Source: Labilithrix sp. (GTDB taxonomy: Bacteria; Myxococcota_A; Polyangia; Polyangiales; Polyangiaceae). Taken from it: 64,000 nucleotides of DNA. The notes under the pieces were generated by a model. It was given only the letters and a program-made list of their open reading frames with translations. It had not been told where the DNA came from and searched no databases. The DNA is taken from NCBI GenBank assembly GCA_019637155.1, contig JAHBWE010000001.1, positions 434,001-498,000 of the forward strand. The letters run 5' to 3'. The position numbers and the translations under genes were made by a program. Below are positions 58,673 through 64,000 of the stretch, piece after piece (within the stretch, counting starts at the first letter, position 1; every line of letters starts with the position of its first letter).

Positions 58673-59956
58673 GTGAACAAGCTCACTCCTTGGATCCTCT
58701 CCCTCCTCACCATCACGCAGTGCGCCCACTCGGAGGCGGTCGAAGAGCCCGCGCCGACGAAGACCGCCGCCGCGGTCGCGCCGTCACCGACCGTCGCGCT
58801 GCTGAAGAGCGACGCCGACCCCGCGGTGAAGGTGCCGATCGACGGCCTGCCTTCGTTCGGGGACGAGAGCGCCGCCGTCACCGTCGTGATGTTCACCGAC
58901 TACGAGTGCCCCTACTGCGCGAAGGCGAACGCGCGGTTCACGAAGCTGAAGGAAGAGTACGGCGCCGACCTCCGCGTCGTCGTCGCGAGCCAGCCGCTCC
59001 CGATCCACGACCACGCCGCCGCGGCCGCGCGCGCGTTCCTCGCCGCGGTCGAGCAAGGCAAGGGCGAGGCGATGCACGCGAAGCTCTTCGCGATGAACGA
59101 CGCGTCGCAGACGATGGACGACGAAGGCCTCCGCGGCGCCGCGCGCGAGATCGGGCTCGACGTCGCCGCGTTCGACCGGGCGCGCACGGGGCCGTCCACG
59201 GCCTCCGCGCTCGCGAAGTCGGAGGTCCTCTCGAGCAAGCTCGGGGTGAACGGCACGCCGACGTTCTTCGTGAACGGGCGCCGCATCGTCGGCGCGCGGC
59301 CGATCGAGACGTTCCGCGCCCTCTTCGACGAGGAGCGCACGAAGACGCGCGCGAACGGGCTCGACTACGCTCATCTCATCGCGCAGCTGCCGGAGCCACT
59401 GCCGCCGAAGGTCGAGCTCGTCGAGGACGACTCCGTCTACGACGTCGACGTCGCGTCGGCCCCCACCCGCGGCGCCTTCCAGGGACCGATCACGGTGGTG
59501 CTCTTCTCCGACTACGAGTGCCCCTACTGCGTGCGGGCGGAGAAGACGCTGCGCGAGCTCGAGGCGCAGCGGCCCGGGCAGATCAAGATCGCCTACAAGT
59601 TCCGCCCGCTCCCGTTCCACAAGAACGCGCGGCTCGCGGCGAAGGCGTCGCTCGCGGCGGAGCGGCAAGGGAAGTTCTGGCCGTACCACGACGTGCTCCT
59701 CCAGCATCGCGACGCGCTCGGGCGCGACGACCTGATCAAGTACGCGACGGAGCTCGGGCTCAGCCCCGGCCGCTTCGAGCGCGACATGGATGATCCCGCG
59801 CTCGAGGAGCGCATCAAGGCCGATGAGGAGCAGGCGGACAAGCTCGGCGCGAAGGGCACGCCGACCGCGTTCATGAACGGCCGCCGCATCACCGGCGCGC
59901 AGCCGCTCCCGAGGTGGCTCGGGTTGGCGGAGCGCGTCAAACCGTCCGCGAACTGA
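58673..59956 (+). CDS. Tandem DsbA-like thiol oxidoreductase lipoprotein
   Basis: The GTG at 58673 gives 427 residues with a signal peptide ending in a possible lipobox (LTITQC-A). Two DsbA/DsbG-type thioredoxin domains (about 60-225 and 260-420) each have FTDYECPYCAKA or FSDYECPYCVRA and end with NGTPTFFVNGRRIVGARP or KGTPTAFMNGRRITGAQP, including the cis-Pro. It likely forms, breaks or isomerises disulfides in the envelope. It lies in the same operon as the ECF sigma and anti-sigma genes, so it may act on the anti-sigma cysteines or be the main regulon output. Confidence 0.88.
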   Translation: MNKLTPWILSLLTITQCAHSEAVEEPAPTKTAAAVAPSPTVALLKSDADPAVKVPIDGLPSFGDESAAVTVVMFTDYECPYCAKANARFTKLKEEYGADLRVVVASQPLPIHDHAAAAARAFLAAVEQGKGEAMHAKLFAMNDASQTMDDEGLRGAAREIGLDVAAFDRARTGPSTASALAKSEVLSSKLGVNGTPTFFVNGRRIVGARPIETFRALFDEERTKTRANGLDYAHLIAQLPEPLPPKVELVEDDSVYDVDVASAPTRGAFQGPITVVLFSDYECPYCVRAEKTLRELEAQRPGQIKIAYKFRPLPFHKNARLAAKASLAAERQGKFWPYHDVLLQHRDALGRDDLIKYATELGLSPGRFERDMDDPALEERIKADEEQADKLGAKGTPTAFMNGRRITGAQPLPRWLGLAERVKPSAN

Positions 59957-60040
59957 CGCAAGGTTTGCGTCTCGCCTCATCGAGCGACGGAGGTCGCGCG
60001 CGCCTTCAGCCCGCTCATCACCCGTGCTAATCCGCCGCTC

Positions 60041-61201
60041 ATGTCCGGCGAGCACATCGGGATCACGGGTTACGACAGCTTCCACTTCGTCGTCGAGAAC
60101 CTCGAGCGGAGCCGCAAGTTCTATCTCGAGCGCTTCGACTTCAAGGAGGTCGCGCGCGCGGGCGACGAGCTCGTGCAGCGCGGCGGCCAGCAGGCGTCCG
60201 TGTTCGGCGCGGGCGACGCGCGCGTCGTCGTGTCGACGCCGCTCCGGCAGTCGTCGAAGGCGGCGCGTTTCCTGAAGCACCACCCCGCCGGGGTGATGAG
60301 CCTCAGCTTCCGGGTGACGAACCTCGACGAGACGATCGCGTTCCTCGAGAAGCGCGGCGGCACGTTCCTCGCGGACCCGCTCGAGGACAAGGACGAGAGC
60401 GGCGGCACCTACCGCTCGATCGAGATCGCGACGCCGCTCGGCGACGTCGCCTTCCGCTTCGTCGAGCGCAAGGACTACAAGCGATTCGCGCCCGGCTTCG
60501 TCGACGTCGGCGGCGGGCACGCGTCGAACCCGGTCAACATGTTCGGCATCCGTGACATCGATCACGTCACGTCGAACGGCCTCACGATGCAGCCGATCAT
60601 CGGCTGGTACCGCGACGTGCTCGGGATGGAGCCGTTCTGGGACATCAGCTTCCACACACAGGACGTCGCGAAGGCGCGCGTGTCGGGGTCGGGCCTCCGC
60701 TCGATCGTGATGTGGGATCCGAAGAGCGGGGTGAAGTTCGCGACGAACGAGCCGCTCCGCCCCCACTTCCGCGACTCGCAGATCGCGAAGTTCGTCGAGG
60801 ACAACAAGGGCCCCGGCGTCCAGCACATCGCCTTCGCGGTCGACAACATCATCAGCTCGGTCGAGGAGCTGAAGCGCCGCGGCGTCGACTTCATGGAGAC
60901 GCCGAAGGCGTATTACCTCGCGCTGCCGGAGCGCCTCGCCGCGCTCGGCATCACGAACGTGAAGGAGGAGATCGCGGAGCTCGAGCGCCTCCAGATCCTC
61001 GTCGACGGCGCGCACTCGAAGTACATGCTCCAGATCTTCCTCCGCGAAGCGGCGACGATGTACGACGAGGTTCGCGCGGGTCCGTTCTTCTACGAGGTCA
61101 TCCAGCGCTGCGGCGACGAGGGCTTCGGCTACGGCAACTTCCGCGCGCTCTTCGAGAGCATCGAGCGCTTCCAGAAGGGCTCCCCCGCGAAGGCGTCATG
61201 A
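60041..61201 (+). CDS. hppD: 4-hydroxyphenylpyruvate dioxygenase
   Basis: HPPD converts 4-hydroxyphenylpyruvate to homogentisate in tyrosine breakdown. The 386-residue protein has two vicinal-oxygen-chelate halves. Iron ligands fit DIDHVTSNGL (first His), GVQHIAFAVDNI (second His) and MLQIFLREAAT with the downstream Glu. The end GNFRALFESIERFQ is conserved. The stop overlaps the start of homogentisate dioxygenase (ATGA). A TAATCC hexamer ends 7 nt before the ATG. Confidence 0.95.
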   Translation: MSGEHIGITGYDSFHFVVENLERSRKFYLERFDFKEVARAGDELVQRGGQQASVFGAGDARVVVSTPLRQSSKAARFLKHHPAGVMSLSFRVTNLDETIAFLEKRGGTFLADPLEDKDESGGTYRSIEIATPLGDVAFRFVERKDYKRFAPGFVDVGGGHASNPVNMFGIRDIDHVTSNGLTMQPIIGWYRDVLGMEPFWDISFHTQDVAKARVSGSGLRSIVMWDPKSGVKFATNEPLRPHFRDSQIAKFVEDNKGPGVQHIAFAVDNIISSVEELKRRGVDFMETPKAYYLALPERLAALGITNVKEEIAELERLQILVDGAHSKYMLQIFLREAATMYDEVRAGPFFYEVIQRCGDEGFGYGNFRALFESIERFQKGSPAKAS

Positions 61202-62379
61202 TCGATCGCATGAGCGTCGGGCTCATGCCCGACAAGCCGCACACGGCGCTGCGCGACGAGAACGGGCACCTCTTCTACGAGGAGATGTTCACGCGCGGCG
61301 GCTTCAGCGGCGCGTTCACGTACCTCTACCATCGGTTCGCGCCGACCCCCGCGCTCGAGGTCACGCCGTCGCGCCGCGGCCACCCGGTCCCGAAGCTCCA
61401 CGAGCCGGGGCTCCATCCGCTGAAGCGCCGCCTCTACGACACACGGCGGATGAAGGCGTCGGGCACCGTCTTCGACGGCCGCGTGCCGATCCTCTTCAAC
61501 AAGGACGTCGCGATCTACTTCGCGGTCCCGGCCGCGAGCGACGACGCGTACTTCGCGAACGGCGACGGCGACGAGCTCTGGTACGTGCAGGAGGGCGCGC
61601 TCCGCCTCGAGTCGTCGTGCGGATGGCTCCCGGTGCGGGAGGGCGACTACGTCTGGATCCCGAAGTCGATGATCCATCGCTGGCACCTCGTCTCCGGGTC
61701 CGCGCGGATGATGTGCTTCGAGGGCACGCAGGGCGTGATGATCCCGAACGACTTCCGGAACCCGGTCGGGCAATTGAAGATGGATGCGCCCTACACGCAT
61801 CGCGACTTCGTCCGCCCGGAGGGGCCGATCGCGACGCCGGACGCCATCCCGGAAGGGCCGCACGAGCTCTACGTGAAGAAGGGCGGCGCGTTCACGAAGC
61901 TCGTCCTCGAGCGGACGCCGATGGACGTCGTGGGCTGGGACGGCTTCGCGTACCCGTGGGCCTTCAACATCGAGAAGTACCAGCCGAAGACGGGGCTCGT
62001 GCACCTCCCGCCGACGATCCACACGACCTTCGCCGGACCCGGCTTCCTCGTCTGCTCGTTCGTGCCGCGCGTGACGGACACGCACCCGCAGGCGATCCCG
62101 TGCCCGTACCCGCACTCGAGCGTCGACTGCGATGAGGTCATCCTCTACGTGCGCGGCAACTTCACGTCGCGGCGCGGGGTGGGGCCCGGCGCGCTCTCGC
62201 TCCACCCCGCCGGCGTGGTGCACGGCCCGCATCCGGGCGCGTACGAGGCGAGCATCGGCACGGTGCGCACCGACGAGATGGCGGTCATGCTCGACACCTA
62301 CCTGCCGCTGCTCCCGACGCTATCGTCCCAAAGCTTGGAGGATGCCGGGTATCATGACACCTGGCGCTCCGCGAAGTAG
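61198..62379 (+). CDS. hmgA: Homogentisate 1,2-dioxygenase
   Basis: This enzyme opens the ring of homogentisate to maleylacetoacetate, the step after HPPD. The 393-residue cupin has the iron site in the C-terminal half (CPYPHSSVDCDEVILYVRGN with His and Glu, LHPAGVVHGPHPGAYE with His), DGDELWYVQEGALRLES in the N-terminal cupin, and FEGTQGVMIPNDFRNPVGQ. It is a little shorter than the about 430-residue enterobacterial/human form, as in many delta-type bacteria. A second ATG at 61210 is possible. Isomerase and fumarylacetoacetase genes are not in the window. Confidence 0.93.
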   Translation: MIDRMSVGLMPDKPHTALRDENGHLFYEEMFTRGGFSGAFTYLYHRFAPTPALEVTPSRRGHPVPKLHEPGLHPLKRRLYDTRRMKASGTVFDGRVPILFNKDVAIYFAVPAASDDAYFANGDGDELWYVQEGALRLESSCGWLPVREGDYVWIPKSMIHRWHLVSGSARMMCFEGTQGVMIPNDFRNPVGQLKMDAPYTHRDFVRPEGPIATPDAIPEGPHELYVKKGGAFTKLVLERTPMDVVGWDGFAYPWAFNIEKYQPKTGLVHLPPTIHTTFAGPGFLVCSFVPRVTDTHPQAIPCPYPHSSVDCDEVILYVRGNFTSRRGVGPGALSLHPAGVVHGPHPGAYEASIGTVRTDEMAVMLDTYLPLLPTLSSQSLEDAGYHDTWRSAK

Positions 62380-62402
62380 CGTCCTCTTTCGACGAACCAC
62401 CG

Positions 62403-62792
62403 ATGGGGCGGACGCTCGTACTTGCCGCAGTGATGAGCCTCATGCCGAAGGGCTGCGCGGAGCTGCTCGGGCAGGGGCAGCCTCCGCCGCCGCCGGCCGA
62501 GCCCCCGCCGCTCCCGCCGTCGAGCGCGCCGCCGCCGCCGGTGTTCGTCTTGCCGGACGACGGACCCGGACCGTCGCCCGCGCCGACGGCGGCGCCCGAG
62601 CTCCAGAAGGCGCGCGCGGCGGCGGAGGCGCGCGACTTCAAGAAGGTCCGCGCGCTCCTCGAGAAGAAGGTGAAGTCGGGCAAGGGCAACCGTGAGGAGG
62701 CCACGCTCCTGCTCGAGTCCTGCAGCGCGCTGAAGGACAAGCCCTGCATGGAGATCGCGAAGAAGGCGTACCCCGAGCTCGAAGGCTTCTGA
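62403..62792 (+). CDS. Small Pro-rich envelope protein
   Basis: The 129-residue protein has an N-terminal hydrophobic segment with a possible lipobox-like LMPKGC (Cys near residue 18), a Pro/Ala-rich tether (about 25-65) and a short helical domain (about 68-129: LQKARAAAEARDFKKVRALLEK, EEATLLLESCSALKDKPC) resembling one or two TPR-like helices. Function is unknown. It follows the tyrosine-degradation genes by 23 nt but looks unrelated to them. Confidence 0.62.
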   Translation: MGRTLVLAAVMSLMPKGCAELLGQGQPPPPPAEPPPLPPSSAPPPPVFVLPDDGPGPSPAPTAAPELQKARAAAEARDFKKVRALLEKKVKSGKGNREEATLLLESCSALKDKPCMEIAKKAYPELEGF

Positions 62793-62834
62793 TCGCAGCG
62801 GTTGGTTCCGCGCTTGCTCTCACGAGCAGGCACG

Positions 62835-63839
62835 ATGTCTCTCACCGCCCGAACCGCCCGATCCGCCTCCGTTCTCGCGCTGCCGGCGCTCATGGCTCTG
62901 CTCTCGGCGTGCGGAGGTGCTCGCAAGAATGCCCCCGCGCCACAGACGGGTGAGGCCACGCTGACCGCGGCGCAGCTCGAAGGCGGCGGCCTCGAGAAGA
63001 TCCTCGTCACCGAAAAAGGATCGATCGCGATCGTCGAGCGCGACGGTTGCATGGCGATGGTCCGCGAGACGCCGACGCCGAGCGGGCCCGTCGACGAGAT
63101 CCAGACGCGGTGCGCGAAGCCCGAGCGCATGCAGAAGTGGTTCGAAGGCGCGGACAAGGTCGCGTCGAAGATGGCGCTCGAGCCGATGAAGGTGCCGGAG
63201 CGCCCGGCGTTGCGTCATCACGGGCGCGGGCACACGCTCGACGAGGGCGACGAGAGCGCGCAGGCGATCGTGGACCCGCGCGGACCCGCGACCGCGAAGG
63301 TGCTCACCGCGAACGGCCGCCTGATGCGCGTGACGAAGGACGCCGACGTCACGCGGATGAACGCCGAGGTCCGCGCGTTCGCCGACGAGCTCGCGGGCGC
63401 GGAGAAGGTCGCGCCCGGCCCCGCCTCCGCGAACGGCTGGCAGATGCTCCACGTCAGCGGCCCCGCGCGCGTCATGTTCGCGGGCACGCCGACGCGCGGC
63501 ACGCTCGACGCGCGCGTCTCGACCAACGGCCAGTACCTCTGCGAGTTCACGACCGTGTTCGGCGGCGACTCGCCGGTCCGCGCGACGAAGAGCGGCTGGC
63601 TCAAGCCCGCGAGCGCCGCCCGCGCGATCGACGTCGTGCTCGGCCCATGGAGCGCGCCGACCGCCGCCGTCCCCCCACGCACGGCGTTCGCCGCCGGCAT
63701 GAAGGGCGGGACCGAGCAACGCTCGAGCCCCGCCGCCACCGCCGCCGTCTTCGAGCTCTTCGGCGAGGTCCAGGAGGCCCTCGGCGACGCGTGCCTCCCG
63801 GAGCTCGAGCCGCCGACCGCCGGGGCGCTCGGCCTCTAG
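62835..63839 (+). CDS. Lipoprotein of unknown function
   Basis: The ATG at 62835 gives 334 residues with a lipobox (LLSAC-G, Cys near residue 26). The mature part has a hydrophilic alpha/beta region (EKILVTEKGSIAIVERDG), a middle part (KVLTANGRLMRVTKDADVTRM) and a C-terminal region (LHVSGPARVMFAGTP, YLCEFTTVFGGDSPVR). No known domain was recognised. It probably resides in the envelope. Confidence 0.72.
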   Translation: MSLTARTARSASVLALPALMALLSACGGARKNAPAPQTGEATLTAAQLEGGGLEKILVTEKGSIAIVERDGCMAMVRETPTPSGPVDEIQTRCAKPERMQKWFEGADKVASKMALEPMKVPERPALRHHGRGHTLDEGDESAQAIVDPRGPATAKVLTANGRLMRVTKDADVTRMNAEVRAFADELAGAEKVAPGPASANGWQMLHVSGPARVMFAGTPTRGTLDARVSTNGQYLCEFTTVFGGDSPVRATKSGWLKPASAARAIDVVLGPWSAPTAAVPPRTAFAAGMKGGTEQRSSPAATAAVFELFGEVQEALGDACLPELEPPTAGALGL

Positions 63840-63887
63840 CCTCGGCCGCGTCGAGGCGTCGAGGCGTCGATGCTAGAATCGCGGTCG

Positions 63888-64000
63888 ATGCTGGCCCACG
63901 ATCTCGCCCACGCAAGACCCCGCCGCATTCGCCGCGCCGAGTACGATCGCATGGCCCAGCTCGGCTTCTTCCGCGGCGAGCGGGTCGAGCTGATCCGCGG
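63888..64000 (+). CDS. Uma2-family nuclease-like protein (3' partial)
   Basis: The first 37 residues (MLAHDLAHARPRRIRRAEYDRM and GFFRGERVELIRG) match the N-terminus of Uma2/DUF820 PD-(D/E)XK proteins, which usually begin with R-R-x-x-R-A-EYDRM and G-x-F-x-x-ERVELI-x-G. A second in-frame ATG at 63870 is possible, but a TAGAAT hexamer at 63874-63879 looks like the -10 element and favours 63888. The gene runs past the window. Confidence 0.75.
   Translation, partial: MLAHDLAHARPRRIRRAEYDRMAQLGFFRGERVELIR

Overview
The window looks like a chromosomal segment of a Myxococcota bacterium, most likely of the class Polyangia. The evidence is a very high G+C content with almost exclusive G/C third codon positions, several exported proteins ending in a MYXO-CTERM sorting tail (Gly-Cys, hydrophobic helix, Arg cluster), an unusual density of lipoproteins and c-type heme proteins, Hanks-type Ser/Thr kinases, an FHA-sigma54 activator and an Uma2-type protein at the right edge. 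No tRNA, rRNA, CRISPR array, insertion sequence or prophage was recognised.

Layout, left to right. At 0-1.7 kb is the end of a membrane pseudokinase that appears to be built from tandem repeats. At 1.8-10.4 kb is a block of exported proteins: three paralogous CxxCH/MYXO-CTERM proteins, two paralogous lipoproteins and a small lipoprotein surround a three-gene set made of a cytochrome with a DUF1585-like end, a lipoprotein and a Tat-exported DUF1501-like protein. At 10.3-15.3 kb (minus strand) is a tightly overlapping molybdenum operon: a membrane protein that reads as an ECF T-component fused to an S-like component, then the molybdenum storage proteins MosA and MosB, then ModA, ModB and ModC. 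At 15.3-21.4 kb are heme-c lipoproteins, a MYXO-CTERM protein and two lipoproteins with internal duplications. At 21.4-30.9 kb are an lpxC-like gene, two Cys-rich lipoproteins with a TonB-dependent receptor, an orphan solute-binding protein, a sialidase-like/ricin lectin lipoprotein and a methyltransferase. At 30.9-38 kb are a KefB-type antiporter, small accessory genes, a PD-(D/E)XK/DUF4351-like protein, a DUF4185-like lipoprotein, and an esterase with its TetR regulator.

From 38 to 49.8 kb come an FHA-sigma54 activator, a fibrinogen-like lipoprotein, a Ser/Thr kinase translationally linked to a TPR protein, a tiny MYXO-CTERM-only ORF, a thioredoxin/MauG-type diheme fusion linked to a beta-propeller lipoprotein, a monoheme lipoprotein, an AtoE-type transporter and an outer-membrane-like protein. 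pyrG follows at 49.8-51.5 kb. At 52.7-56.3 kb is a sulfur module: a diheme cytochrome and a Mo-dependent sulfite-oxidase-like enzyme, divergent from a fusion of a YeiH-type putative sulfate exporter with a cysteine-dioxygenase-like cupin. At 57.5-60 kb an ECF sigma factor, a zinc-finger anti-sigma factor and a tandem DsbA-like protein form one unit. Then come HPPD and homogentisate dioxygenase (tyrosine catabolism), two lipoproteins and the start of an Uma2 gene.

Three themes link the genes. Molybdenum is imported and stored in one operon and could be used as cofactor metal by the sulfite-oxidase-like enzyme 40 kb away. Heme-c carriers recur in about ten genes, suggesting a heavily electron-wired envelope. 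Regulation shows compact promoters: -10-like hexamers lie 5-8 nt before many start codons (near-leaderless mRNAs), and a two-part motif GTAAC-N19-(A/C)GTAC occurs before the ECF sigma gene and two lipoprotein genes.
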